A stretch of 64,000 nucleotides of DNA from assembly GCA_050950025.1 (NCBI GenBank), contig JBMNGW010000011.1, forward strand, positions 24,031-88,030. The letters are read 5' to 3'. Position numbers and translations under genes: made by a program. Shown here in pieces: positions 39,567-48,165 of this stretch (position 1 is its first letter; each line of letters starts with the position of its first letter). The notes beneath the pieces are model-generated. The model was not told where the DNA came from and made no database searches. It saw nothing but the letters and a program-made list of their open reading frames with translations. This DNA comes from JBMNGW01 sp050950025. Lineage in GTDB: Bacteria; Spirochaetota; Spirochaetia; Sphaerochaetales; Sphaerochaetaceae.

Positions 39567-39842
39567 CTAGCGAACTCCTGTTTTTTTAATGATGTGAAAG
39601 CCAAACTGTGTTTTTACTACACCACTGATAGAACCAACAGCCATCCTTTTCACAGCTTGTTCAAAAGGGGCAACCATTGCTCCTTCTCCAAACCATCCCA
39701 AATCGCCCCCTTTACTTTTACTGGGGCAGGTGGAGTAATCGCGTGCTAAAGAGGCAAAATTCGCCCCCCCTTTAGCTCGTTTACCTATTTCTTCGGCTAA
39801 TTTTCTCTCTTTTACCAAAATATGACTAGCTCTAAATTCCAT
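39567..39842 (-). CDS. Parvulin-type peptidyl-prolyl isomerase (single domain)
   Basis: 91 residues from ATG 39842 with GGAG 7 bases upstream. It is a minimal cytoplasmic parvulin like PpiC/Par10: FRASHILVKERKLAEEIG, FASLARDYSTCPSKSKGGDL, GWFGEGAMVAPFEQAV and VVKTQFGFHIIKKTG. There is no signal peptide or chaperone domain. It overlaps the CYTH gene by 11 bases, so they are co-translated. Confidence 0.93.
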   Translation of the reverse strand: MEFRASHILVKERKLAEEIGKRAKGGANFASLARDYSTCPSKSKGGDLGWFGEGAMVAPFEQAVKRMAVGSISGVVKTQFGFHIIKKTGVR

Positions 39843-40389
39843 AATTCTGCTCCGCTTCTTGTAATAGATGTATATAATATCGACTTTCAAGGGGAAGGTG
39901 GAAAACTCCCAATCTTTTTCTCATCTGATCAAGAGTCTTTTGCCCCTCTATTTTGGATGCTTTTTCTGGCAAAACCAGCAACTCTATTTCCAAAAACCAC
40001 CCCAGAGACGAGACTTCCACCACTTCGATAATAAGATCTCCTTCTTTCCACTGCCATCCTTTTTTCCTTTTTTGTATCGTTAGTTGATATCCTAAAGAGG
40101 CAAAAAAGTCTAAGGCCGTTTGCTGTTGGCCCTGTTTGATGATTATTTCTATTTCTTTGTTAATTTCAATGGGAAATCCCTTTTTTTCTTTGCGAGTAAC
40201 GGTTGTTTGAGTTCCTTGTATCCGTATTCTGATAGTATCACTAGGATCATTATTACGACAAAGGTACCAATCATCTGTCTGTAAGTTGCTTTTATGGCTG
40301 TGCGGAAATTCGTGGTCAATAGTGTGTTCTAAGGCAAAAGCTTGCTCTTTGCTTAATCGGGTTTTACACTCAATTTCCACATGAGTCAT
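39832..40389 (-). CDS. CYTH-domain protein (adenylate cyclase class IV / triphosphatase-like)
   Basis: 185 residues from ATG 40389. It begins MTHVEIECKTRLSKEQA, with the ExExK signature of the CYTH tunnel fold; RIRIQGTQTTVTRKEKKG, INKEIEIIIK, VVEVSSLGWFLEIELL and the C-terminal LESRYYIHLLQ fit the family. CYTH enzymes hydrolyse triphosphates or make cAMP using divalent metal. No cAMP system is visible nearby, so a tripolyphosphate or thiamine triphosphate role is equally possible. A longer frame from 40512 overlaps the neighbouring membrane gene. Confidence 0.82.
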   Translation of the reverse strand: MTHVEIECKTRLSKEQAFALEHTIDHEFPHSHKSNLQTDDWYLCRNNDPSDTIRIRIQGTQTTVTRKEKKGFPIEINKEIEIIIKQGQQQTALDFFASLGYQLTIQKRKKGWQWKEGDLIIEVVEVSSLGWFLEIELLVLPEKASKIEGQKTLDQMRKRLGVFHLPLESRYYIHLLQEAEQNYGI

Positions 40390-40393
40390 TGTA

Positions 40394-41167
40394 TTAATCC
40401 TTCCAAGGAAACAGCAGTGATTTAAACGAGCGGCGGCCAATTCTCTCTTTTTCCTCAAAAAGGACCTCTTCCCAAGGAATTTCCGATCTTTTGGTCTGTG
40501 GGTGTTCTTCAAGATAATCGTATTTCAATAACAATAGGCGAACAGCAGTTTGTCGCATCAGCTGCAGCCCAAATACTCCAGGAACAATTGTGGCTGTCAC
40601 AACGGTAAGAGCTAAACTTACCAGTTGATAAAGAGCCAAAAAGAGAGAAAACCCCAAATTGTCGACGACTAAAATAAAAGCCTTTTTAAGACTTTTCAAT
40701 GGTTTATCCTGGCTCATACGAACAGCCAATGCCATATAATAAGGAAGAGCTAAATGGACTCCTACCAACATCCACCCAAAAACAACAGCAATAAGTGTCG
40801 GCCCAATTGCCTGATACGACAAATAGAAAAACATCACAAAAAGCATAAGGCTTTGCACCACTATTACCAGATACAATAGCCCCACATGAGGCACTAAAGA
40901 CTTGAGCTTACGTAGAACATCTTTGAGGCTGTAGATGCGATAATCGGCAATCTCTTTTGCTGCCACAGATGCAGCAGAAATATAAAGCACATGAGCAAAT
41001 AAGACTATACAAAATAGCAGCAACGCCCCTAAGCTGCTGTATTGTAGCAGCACCAGAACACCATAGAATCCTCCAATCACCACGAGGTAACCAATGTTCC
41101 ACACAACCAAGGAAATCAGAGAATCCCAACCGTCAAAAAAGCTCTTTTTAATCCAAAGCCATATCAT
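40394..41167 (-). CDS. Multi-pass membrane protein of unknown function
   Basis: 257 residues with about six hydrophobic helices (near residues 18-40, 45-68, 92-120, 124-145, 170-200 and at 195-215) and a charged, soluble C-terminal tail (KYDYLEEHPQTKRSEIPWEE). I do not recognise the family. Order on the minus strand is this gene, CYTH, parvulin, with gaps of 4 and -11 bases, so they form one operon. It is the last gene before the accessory island. Confidence 0.72.
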   Translation of the reverse strand: MIWLWIKKSFFDGWDSLISLVVWNIGYLVVIGGFYGVLVLLQYSSLGALLLFCIVLFAHVLYISAASVAAKEIADYRIYSLKDVLRKLKSLVPHVGLLYLVIVVQSLMLFVMFFYLSYQAIGPTLIAVVFGWMLVGVHLALPYYMALAVRMSQDKPLKSLKKAFILVVDNLGFSLFLALYQLVSLALTVVTATIVPGVFGLQLMRQTAVRLLLLKYDYLEEHPQTKRSEIPWEEVLFEEKERIGRRSFKSLLFPWKD

Positions 41168-41478
41168 GCATCCAGAGTAGCTATCTTTTAGAGAATTATC
41201 AATGGAGAGTAGGTGCTAGGGTAAGATTTCTTATTATGAGGCACCAGGAGGGGAAACTATGTTGTAGAGGTTCGCATCTTTAAAATCTATTAAGTTTTTT
41301 GAATAACCTTTTGCTGTCATAAACTCGTTAATCACATAGCTTCCTTTAGCAAATAAAATAGAACAAAACTACGAATAAAAAATGCCCAATCAGTAAGTTG
41401 AACCGACCGAGCAGATAAACACATTATCGTAACAGTATTAAATTAAGAATATATGATTCTGTTTCCTACTTTTCCTTA
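41168..41478. other. AT-rich gene-free boundary of the accessory island
   Basis: 311 bases with no supportable gene. Base composition becomes clearly more AT-rich here. A ribosome-site-like GGAGGGG followed by ATG TTG TAG near 41248-41267 could be a gene remnant. No repeat of the tRNA-Met 3' end and no insertion sequence end was seen. Confidence 0.5.
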
Positions 41479-42076
41479 CTATTTTTTATTGCGATAGGCT
41501 CTCAATGAGTCTTGCAAAGCATTCCATACCGTCATGTTCACTTTTGCATGTTTATCCCAAACAGGAGCCACTGCATTTCTCATCTTCTCAACTTCAGCTT
41601 TAGGGATATCAGAGTAACGGGTAATCTTTACTCCTGTCTCTTCTATCATCTTAAAGACTTCTTCATCCATATCGGTCTGATCGGCCATCCCCAGCTTTTG
41701 TGCTTCTGTAACTGCCTTCATGAAAACCTGCCGGTCAGCTTCTGTAAATTTCTTGTTCCAGCAATCCTCAGAAACAATTAAGTTAATTGTCTGGAAGAAA
41801 AGGCGTACTTCAGATGAGAATCGTTCAACTTCATAAAACTTATAATTGTAAAAGAACGGCAGAGAGAGGTCTTCTCCATCTACTGCTCCCTGTTGCAATG
41901 CCGCATACAGCTCCCCAAATGCAATACTTGCCATAGAGGCACCCAAGGCCGAATACGAATCTGTGTAAATAACTCCAGGCTGGACTCGGAAACTAACGTT
42001 TCTAAAATCAGAGTGCTTGGCTACCTATCAACACCACAGATAGCACCACAATTGCTATTTTGCAAATTCTCTTCAT
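41479..42076 (-). pseudogene. Truncated, frameshifted second copy of dctP
   Basis: Near-identical to parts of the intact dctP at 51894-52973. The ribosome site, ATG (42076) and signal sequence are kept up to 42012. The sequence then jumps: 42010 matches 52422 and 42012 matches 52909, so about 485 bases are missing. 485 is not a multiple of 3, and the signal-peptide frame hits TGA at once. The rest (about 155 codons, in another frame) encodes the C-terminal third of the binding protein with only a few changes (Ser-Arg for Ser-Lys near the end, Met for Thr at GAS-ASIAFG). It lies 55 bases after the racemase-like gene. Confidence 0.9.
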
Positions 42077-42131
42077 CCTCTCCTCCCTTTCTCTTTCAAC
42101 AATAACCTAACGGTTACTTTGCAGTAGAGTC

Positions 42132-42815
42132 CTATAAAGAGCTATACAACAAATGTAGCGCTGTTTCCCAATCTAGTATTGGTACTCCCGCTGCCTCTAG
42201 CATCTTCTTCCGATAAACAGGAAGAATCGTGCATTCACTAATAATTATTCCAACTTCTGGAGCCTCAATCATTAATTCCTTAACACTTTGCACTATCTCG
42301 TTTTGCAATACATCGGTGTCAACGATACGGCCCAATTCAAAAAACACTTCATGAAAATGAGGTCTATCTTCTAGTCCTTTAACATGGAATAAGATTGTTG
42401 GGTCAACTCCGGCTGATAAGAGCAATTGGGAGGTGATTGAATGAGAGCTGGCAGCTACTATTCCCACTTTAGTTTTTGCACCAAGCATAATGGTTGCTAA
42501 GGAAATGGCCGATAAACTCGACATAAAACAAGGGATAGAAAATTTTTGCGTAAAATCTTTTTGAAACAATCCCATTAAGCCACAACTGCCAACTAAAGCA
42601 TCAACCCCAGAATCTACCAGCCACTGCCCTGCTTCAATCATATCCGCAAGTAAGCTTCTGTCGTGCTTAACCAATTTAGCAAACGTCACATTATGTGCTT
42701 TCCGATAGATAATGGGGAAAGGAAAATCTGGCCACAGCGTTTTCGCACTATCGCCTACTAAAGACCGATCAACTACATCTAGGGTTATCATCCCCAGTTT
42801 CTTTTTGCTGCCCAT
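42132..42815 (-). CDS. Aspartate/glutamate racemase-family protein
   Basis: 227 residues of the Asp/Glu/hydantoin racemase superfamily. Two cysteines sit at the expected catalytic positions: ALVGSCGLMGLFQ (about residue 78) and IIISECTILPVY (about 192). KVGIVAASSHSITSQLL is the central motif. Members racemise amino acids or isomerise maleate and arylmalonate compounds using a two-Cys mechanism; the substrate here is not evident. It is co-transcribed with the glyoxalase-like gene (14-base gap). Confidence 0.78.
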   Translation of the reverse strand: MGSKKKLGMITLDVVDRSLVGDSAKTLWPDFPFPIIYRKAHNVTFAKLVKHDRSLLADMIEAGQWLVDSGVDALVGSCGLMGLFQKDFTQKFSIPCFMSSLSAISLATIMLGAKTKVGIVAASSHSITSQLLLSAGVDPTILFHVKGLEDRPHFHEVFFELGRIVDTDVLQNEIVQSVKELMIEAPEVGIIISECTILPVYRKKMLEAAGVPILDWETALHLLYSSL

Positions 42816-42829
42816 TAGTTGCCCTCAAG

Positions 42830-43222
42830 TCAAAATGCTCTTTCAAGGGGAACAATTTCCATCCAATACCCATCAGGATCTGTTACAAAATAAACGCCTC
42901 GTTGAGGACTTTCTAAACTAACAATTCCCATTTTTTTGTGATACTCAAGTGCTTTTTCAAAATCTTTTGGGACAAATCCAATATGAGGGATGAACCCTAA
43001 TCGTTTTTCATTTTTTCCTGGCACATACGTATCATGATCTTTGTACCAAGTAAGCTCTAAACGATGACCTCCTTCTTGCGTTTCCATAAACGCCAGACGA
43101 AAACCCATTTCTTCCCTTTCTACTCGTCGTACGACTTTCATACCAAAAGCTTTCTCGTAAAAAGCCACGCTTCTATCTAAATCGGAAACGGTGATATTGC
43201 TGTGAACTATGGTGAACTCCAT
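42830..43222 (-). CDS. Glyoxalase/VOC-fold protein (lactoylglutathione-lyase-like)
   Basis: 130 residues from ATG 43222 with GGAG upstream. It is a vicinal-oxygen-chelate fold with two beta-alpha-beta-beta-beta halves: HSNITVSDLDRSVAFYEKAF, GGHRLELTWYKDH, IPHIGFVPKDFEKALEYHKK and YFVTDPDGYWMEIVPL. Metal ligands His (HSNITV), Glu (RLELTW), His (IPHIGF) and Glu (WMEIVP) match glyoxalase I, so it is probably an active metalloenzyme. It is the first gene after an inducible-looking promoter. Confidence 0.85.
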   Translation of the reverse strand: MEFTIVHSNITVSDLDRSVAFYEKAFGMKVVRRVEREEMGFRLAFMETQEGGHRLELTWYKDHDTYVPGKNEKRLGFIPHIGFVPKDFEKALEYHKKMGIVSLESPQRGVYFVTDPDGYWMEIVPLERAF

Positions 43223-43257
43223 CGTACATTCTCCTTGCGTAAACACTCTCGTATACA

Positions 43258-43271
43258 TTTAATATATTAAA
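43258..43271. promoter_or_regulatory. Palindromic operator, copy 1
   Basis: TTTAATATATTAAA, a perfect 14-bp palindrome, lies in the glyoxalase leader, 40 bases downstream of the -10 hexamer. The same palindrome occurs at 53139-53152 at the same distance from the dctP promoter. This is most simply a repressor site; the adjacent XRE-cupin gene is the candidate. Confidence 0.6.
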
Positions 43272-43310
43272 CCTTTTATCCTGAGATAATTTTTATTAAT
43301 ATATAAATTT

Positions 43311-43339
43311 ATGATAGTATTGAAATATGCTTCTGTCAA
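43311..43339 (-). promoter_or_regulatory. Promoter of the glyoxalase-racemase operon
   Basis: Minus strand: perfect -35 TTGACA (43339-43334), 17-base spacer, -10 TATCAT (43316-43311). The leader to the ATG is about 80 bases and AT-rich. The rest of the 278-base spacer up to 43500 shows no gene. Confidence 0.75.
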
Positions 43340-43500
43340 GAAATTTAGCATGAACCAAATCGCTAAGGTTCAAACAACTGTCATATAATTTCCCTTTATA
43401 TCATTTTACCGCTGCTAGAAGGTATGCAAAAAAGGAGATTTATTTTTAAGATAAAGGACGTGAAAATAATTTCTCTTACTTGTATTAGAAGTTTCTTCCT

Positions 43501-44046
43501 CTAAGGGACCATCATCCACAACATCTCGCTGTCTTCGGACGAAATATTTGTTGTAATATGTTTTTGCGTAGCATCAATACAAATACTATCTCCGGGCGTT
43601 AGAATGTAGACATTATCGTTGATGGTAATTTGTAACTTCCCTGAAATAAGATACCCAAACTCATACCCCGTTGCAGAGATGGGGTGGTGTTCGGGGGAAT
43701 GTGCCGTAGTTCCTCCCGGTTCAAGAATGTTATAATAGACAGAAAATTTTTCGATACCGCCCGGGGATAATTGATAGTTTGTAAATCCTTTTGCTTTACT
43801 AATTAACGGACGTTCGGTGCTACGAACTACTGGACTATTTGAATTATCGCAAACCCCAGTAAAAAAAAAAGAAACTTCAACTCCAATTGCACGGGCTAAA
43901 GAATTGAGTGTATTCAGTGATGGATTTGCTTTATCGTTCTCAATTTGACTGATTAGGCTGGGTGTAATATCTGACATAATAGAGACATCTTTAATTGTTA
44001 AATTCCTATCTTTACGGGCGCGCATTATGTTTTGGCCAACACTCAT
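43501..44046 (-). CDS. XRE-family transcriptional regulator with cupin domain
   Basis: 181 residues from ATG 44046 (TTG 44052 is possible). The N-terminal helix-turn-helix (about residues 5-60) reads MRARKDRNLTIKDVSIMSD, SLISQIENDKANPSLNTL. The C-terminal cupin (about 95-180) has YYNILEPGGTTAHSPEHHP, FGYLISGKLQITIND and LTPGDSICID. This architecture is typical of regulators of amine, amino-acid or organic-acid catabolic operons that sense a small ligand through the cupin. It has its own promoter and lies between the two halves of the island, so it is the obvious candidate regulator. Confidence 0.9.
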   Translation of the reverse strand: MSVGQNIMRARKDRNLTIKDVSIMSDITPSLISQIENDKANPSLNTLNSLARAIGVEVSFFFTGVCDNSNSPVVRSTERPLISKAKGFTNYQLSPGGIEKFSVYYNILEPGGTTAHSPEHHPISATGYEFGYLISGKLQITINDNVYILTPGDSICIDATQKHITTNISSEDSEMLWMMVP

Positions 44047-44079
44047 TTTCAAAACATCCTCTCCTTTTTTGCAGGATTT

Positions 44080-44108
44080 ATTTTAGATATTATGGCTATT
44101 TTTGTCAA
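44080..44108 (-). promoter_or_regulatory. Promoter of the XRE-cupin gene
   Basis: Minus strand: perfect -35 TTGACA (44108-44103), 17-base spacer, -10 TAAAAT (44085-44080), then AAGGAG at about 12 bases before the ATG. I found no copy of the island palindrome in it, so autoregulation by that site is not indicated. Confidence 0.8.
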
Positions 44109-44292
44109 AATATTTTCTCGGGTAAAAGCCTTTCACACAAGCTATAGTGCCAGTATATCTTGTTCGTCCAAAAGAGTCGAGAAAAACAACATAATCACTC
44201 ATAACACACTCAAACCAAATAAGGGTGTATTAATGCAAAACATCTTTTACCGTAAAAAGTAGTTTATCTATAAAACACCCCTTTTAATTTTA

Positions 44293-44329
44293 ACGGCTGG
44301 CATATTCTTTACTACCAGCCGTACTTTTT
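44293..44329 (-). terminator. Hairpin terminator at the end of the TRAP/redox operon
   Basis: An 8-bp perfect stem ACGGCTGG/CCAGCCGT with a 12-base loop, 27 bases beyond the RidA-like stop. The minus-strand tail is TAAAATT, a weak U-tract; the plus-strand tail TACTTTTT is slightly better, so it may work in both directions. Confidence 0.6.
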
Positions 44330-44355
44330 AGCACGCTCAATTCATCTTTTATCTC

Positions 44356-45054
44356 TTAAAGATAAGCATTGCATGCTATCTCAATATCGTGGTACTCATT
44401 AAGTGCATCTATATATTCAAATTGGAGCTGGACTTCACTTTGGGAGAGCTTCCACTCTTCAAAAACTTCCAACACCTTAGGAGTATCCCTTAAGTCAGTT
44501 AAATAGACGACAAAAGAATAGGCTTTTTTAATGTCTGTGCCGCTTTCTTCCATATTAATGGCTAGGTTTTTCAGGCATTGGCGAGCACATTCTTGTAAAT
44601 CATCGCTTACTTTGTTTTGTGTGCCGGGTACTATTGCCCTAACGCCCGAACCATAAACACGTTTTCCGACTACTGAGCTGCGAGCAAATGGTCCCGTTGG
44701 CACTTGCCCTTTTAATGAGGTAACTTGCACGTGGGGAGCTTTTGTTGCTGTAAACATCAACCTCAGTCCCGCTCCTGCCTTAAACCCTCCCCGCTCTAAA
44801 ATAATACGGCAAGGATAGTGCTTTGGATCTGTCCACACAACTTTTTGTGCTTCATTAAGAATGGGTCTATCACGCATATCGCTCATCTCTGCAATGATAT
44901 AAATGATATCGTTCATCCCCAAACCTTCTTTTTGCAAGCTTAGGGCAGCCAATTCAAAAATCTTTTCAATTTGTTCTTTAAGTGCCAATTTGGAAACATC
45001 AATTTCATGAGCAACCAACATTTCTGCCGAGTCAAATTGTATCAATTGATTCAT
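44356..45054 (-). CDS. Tandem RidA/YjgF-like protein
   Basis: 232 residues from ATG 45054 (GGAG 9 bases upstream; an ATG at 45063 overlaps the DUF1667 stop but touches the ribosome site). Two RidA-like halves are visible. The N-terminal half has MNDIIYIIAEMSDMRDRP, CRIILERGGFKAGAGLRLMF; the C-terminal half has CLKNLAINMEESGTDIKKAY and FVVYLTDLRDTPKVLEVFEE. RidA proteins hydrolyse reactive enamines/imines; the usual catalytic arginine may be the Arg in PCRIILE. A role in clearing imine intermediates of the redox trio is inference. It is the last gene of the operon. Confidence 0.72.
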   Translation of the reverse strand: MNQLIQFDSAEMLVAHEIDVSKLALKEQIEKIFELAALSLQKEGLGMNDIIYIIAEMSDMRDRPILNEAQKVVWTDPKHYPCRIILERGGFKAGAGLRLMFTATKAPHVQVTSLKGQVPTGPFARSSVVGKRVYGSGVRAIVPGTQNKVSDDLQECARQCLKNLAINMEESGTDIKKAYSFVVYLTDLRDTPKVLEVFEEWKLSQSEVQLQFEYIDALNEYHDIEIACNAYL

Positions 45055-45059
45055 CTCTA

Positions 45060-45419
45060 TCATCTCCTTTGTTTTTCCATACTTCTTGTAGTAATAAAAT
45101 CGATACCTGTCCCTAAAATATCAGCCATAACCACTGTTCCAATGGATACCGGTGCTTCGATAACCACTTGGTCTATGAGGCGCACCGCTTGCGTTACGAG
45201 GTTTTTAGGAATTTCCCCAGACGTTTTCACCGGAATACGAGGCAAAGTAGCACCGTGTATCACCACAGTAGAACTTACAGTTCGCATTGGATTCTGCAAT
45301 TCTTTTTTGCCGTAAACCTCTCCTCTAGAACACTCTGCTCCAGTTACGCTATACCCATTATCTTCATCAATCATTAGTTTGCACCCTTTAGGGCACACAA
45401 TACAGATTATTTGCTTCAT
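45060..45419 (-). CDS. DUF1667 Cys-rich protein
   Basis: 119 residues. The N-terminal motif CIVCPKGCKLMID followed by ECSRGEVYGKKEL gives four cysteines able to bind an iron-sulfur cluster or zinc. The remainder, RTVSSTVVIHGATLPRIPVK, is the usual DUF1667 body. These genes nearly always sit beside GlpA-like and GlpB-like FAD oxidoreductases, as here, and are presumed electron-transfer subunits replacing GlpC. Confidence 0.88.
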   Translation of the reverse strand: MKQIICIVCPKGCKLMIDEDNGYSVTGAECSRGEVYGKKELQNPMRTVSSTVVIHGATLPRIPVKTSGEIPKNLVTQAVRLIDQVVIEAPVSIGTVVMADILGTGIDFITTRSMEKQRR

Positions 45420-45424
45420 ATCTT

Positions 45425-46688
45425 TTATCCCATTCGATCCACTATGTTAATCTCAATCATATCGGAGGTCGCTTTTTCCAAAAACATTTTAGGAATGCGT
45501 ATCCTTTCCATTTCCCCAGGAGTTAAAAACTCTCGTTTAAATGTACAAAGTGGTTTTTGATTGGATGTGACTTCGATACCGACGTTTTCATAAATATCAT
45601 TCACTCTAAAAAACACATCAACGCCTTTTTCAAGGTTGGATAGTCGGATCTTTTGGGGCACGGTATAAGATACTCGTTTCCCGTTTTTAATTTGAAGGAC
45701 TTCGTCTTTTATTGTTGACCCTAACGCAAATCGCGCTGCAGCGGCTCCCGCTCTCTCCCCTTCGGCCGTTACGAAATCAACCAAATCATGAACGTGTACC
45801 ACATTTCCTGCGGCAAAGACGCCAGGGACTGAGGTTTCCATGTTTTCATAAACGGTAGCCCCACTTGTACGTCGATCAATTTGGATATTGGCTTCACGAG
45901 TCAATTCATTCTCAGGAACAAGTCCAACAGAAAGTAACACAGTATCACAGTCAAAAATAATTTCGGTTCCCGCAATAGGCTGTTTGTTTTCGTCAGTTTT
46001 ATTCACCACAACCTTTTCTACCCGATGCTTTCCGATAATATTTGTTATTGTATGAGACAAATAGAGGGGAATATTAAAGTCCTCCAAACACTGAACCACG
46101 TTTCGCCTCAATCCTTTAGGATACGATCCACGAGCCAAAATACCAAGAACAGTTGCTCCTTCAAGCACCATACGACGTGCCATAATGAGACCAATATCCC
46201 CTGTTCCAAGAATCAGAACTTTTTTGCCAACCATATAGCCATCAATGTTGACATATCGCTGAGCTGTTCCGGCAGATAAAATACCGGCCGGACGGTCCCC
46301 GGGAAGGCCAATGGCTCCACGTGCTTTTTCTCTGCATCCCATACACAATATAATTGAGCCAGCCTGATACTCTTGGTACCCCTCGGCACTGCTCATACAT
46401 TTGACGGTACGATTTTGGGTAATTTCAATTACCATGGTGTTAAGTTTCACCTCTATTGGCAATTGACTTACTCTTTCGATAAAGCGTTCTGCATATTCTG
46501 GACCGGTGAGTTCTTCTTTAAAATAATGCAGTCCAAATCCATGGTGAATGCATTGGTTTAAAATTCCACCAAGCTCTAAATCCCGTTCCAGAATCAAAAC
46601 CTTTTTGGCTCCATTCTGATACGCGGAGCAAGCAGCTGCTAACCCTGCCGGACCTCCACCGACGACTACCACATCAATATTTAATCAT
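45425..46688 (-). pseudogene. GlpB-like FAD/NAD(P) oxidoreductase with a +1 frameshift at the start
   Basis: The body (GTG 46672 onward, 415 codons) is an intact pyridine-nucleotide-disulfide-type oxidoreductase: VVVVGGGPAGLAAACSAYQ, LNQCIHHGFGLHYFKEEL, LCMGCREKARG, VLILGTGDIGLIMARRM and GVFAAGNVVHVHDL. The natural start is ATG 46688: it has AGGAG 7 bases upstream and overlaps the GlpA-like stop as ATGA. From it, one base too many in AAATATTGATG gives a stop after MIKY; removing one T would give MIKYDVVVVGGG. Either the gene is crippled, or it starts at GTG 46672 without a ribosome site, or the base is a sequencing error. It probably pairs with the GlpA-like and DUF1667 proteins. Confidence 0.8.
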
Positions 46689-48126
46689 TGCTGTACTCCT
46701 TTTGTGGCACCAGTTAAGATATATGACCCAGCTTCATCTAACAAAATATCGACATCAGACACCCCTAATTCCCTGGCCAAGATTTTTTGCACCAGTGGTC
46801 CGCAAAAACCACTCTGACATCGGCCCATACCGGCGTTGCATCGACGTTTGATTGCATCGAGGGTGGTGGGTACAATTGGGCGATGAATAGCTTCAACAAT
46901 TTCCCCCTCTGTGACTAATTCACAGCGGCAAATGACCTGCCCATATAAAGGGTTATTTGCTATAACAGCTTTTTTATCTTGTTCAGATAATTTTCGGAAA
47001 ATAATTCGCTCCCTAGTGGAAATAAATTCTGGTTTTTCCGTTAATTGCAAACCACATTTTTGTAAAATATCGACTCCCATTTTAGCAATAGCGGGAGCTG
47101 CTGTTAGTCCAGGCGATTTCATTCCCGCTAGATTGATAAAATTTTTACATTGAGATGACTCTTCAACAATAAAATCAGAAATATTTGTATTGGGGCGAAT
47201 GCCGGAAAATTCACGGATGACCTCTCTAAAATTAATAGAAGGGACAATTTGTAGAATATTTTCTTTTAATTTTTCCATCCGGTCGCCCACTATACCGACA
47301 TCATCGGGTTCATCCACCAAGAAAAAATCGGGGCCGGCAAGCAAGTTCCCATGTACGGTAGGCAGAATTGTAGTTCCTTTGTAACCCACCTCTGTTGAGC
47401 AAGAAAAAACGAGTGAATTTACTTGTGAGCATTGATTTTTATCAAAAAGAAAATACTCTCCGGCATGGTAATATTGTTCAAATCCAGCACCGCCGACCAT
47501 ATGATGGATACGATCGGCGTAGTTGCCTGCTGCATTAATAATAAATCGACTCTCAAATATTCCCAAAGAGGTCTTAACACTGAAGAAGTTTTCCTTTTGT
47601 TCAATTTCTTCCACCTCTGTAGATAAGTGAACTTCTACACCGTTTTTGACAGCGGTTTCAGCCAATGCAATTGCATATTCCCACGGATTAATAATTGCAG
47701 CATGAGGGGCAACCAACCCTCCAATAATTTCTGGATTTACATTGGGCTCTCTTTCTAATATTTCTTCACGGGAAATCAATTGAATCCCGGCAACTCCGTT
47801 TTGTTTACCTCGTTCTACAAGCTCTTTCACTTTTTCCATTTGTGGTTCATTAAAAGCAACGACAATAGCAGGTATTTGCTCATATTCAATGGCCAAATTT
47901 TCACAGAGCTCTTTGGCCATATAAAGCCTTCCATTGTCAGTTTTGCTTCTAATGTTCCTGGGATAGAGTCATATCCAGCATGTAAAATAGCGTTGTTGGC
48001 TTTTGTTGCGCCATTGGCTACATCATTATCTTTCTCAAGAACTCCGACTTTAAGATTGTACCGAGATAATTCAAAGGCGGCGGCGGCTCCAATAATTCCG
48101 CAGCCAATAACTAAGACATCATACAT
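46685..48126 (-). pseudogene. GlpA/LhgO-like FAD oxidoreductase with internal frameshift
   Basis: Two consecutive frames make one protein. The first (ATG 48126, GGAG 7 bases upstream) encodes YDVLVIGCGIIGAAAAFELS and NNAILHAGYDSIPGTLEAKL, then loses homology. The second, from about 47925, continues MAKELCENLAIEYEQIP through SGIRPNTN, NLAGMKSPGLTAAPAI and a C-terminal [2Fe-2S] BFD-like domain, VICRCELVTEGEIVEAI, with CNAGMGRCQSGFCGP. The join lies near 47925-47935 (GGAAGGCTTTATATGGCC) and needs a one-base shift. Intact relatives oxidise glycerol-3-phosphate or 2-hydroxy acids. Frameshift or sequencing error cannot be told apart here. Confidence 0.82.
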
Positions 48127-48165
48127 ATAACTTCTCCGCATTACCTTTACTTTTTTTTGACCCCA

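Larger units (their letters stand above)
44047..44355. other. Regulatory spacer between the XRE gene and the RidA gene
   Basis: A 309-base AT-rich spacer containing the XRE promoter (44080-44108) and a strong hairpin (44293-44320). No gene is supported; the 76-codon plus-strand frame here has no ribosome site. Confidence 0.7.

Noticed and set aside
41168..41478. Direct repeat of the tRNA-Met 3' end as an island attachment site
   Set aside because: I compared the tRNA 3' segment with this boundary by eye and found no match of useful length.
44032..44262. 76-codon plus-strand frame opposite the XRE promoter
   Set aside because: No ribosome site; composition is that of an AT-rich spacer and it overlaps the regulator start.
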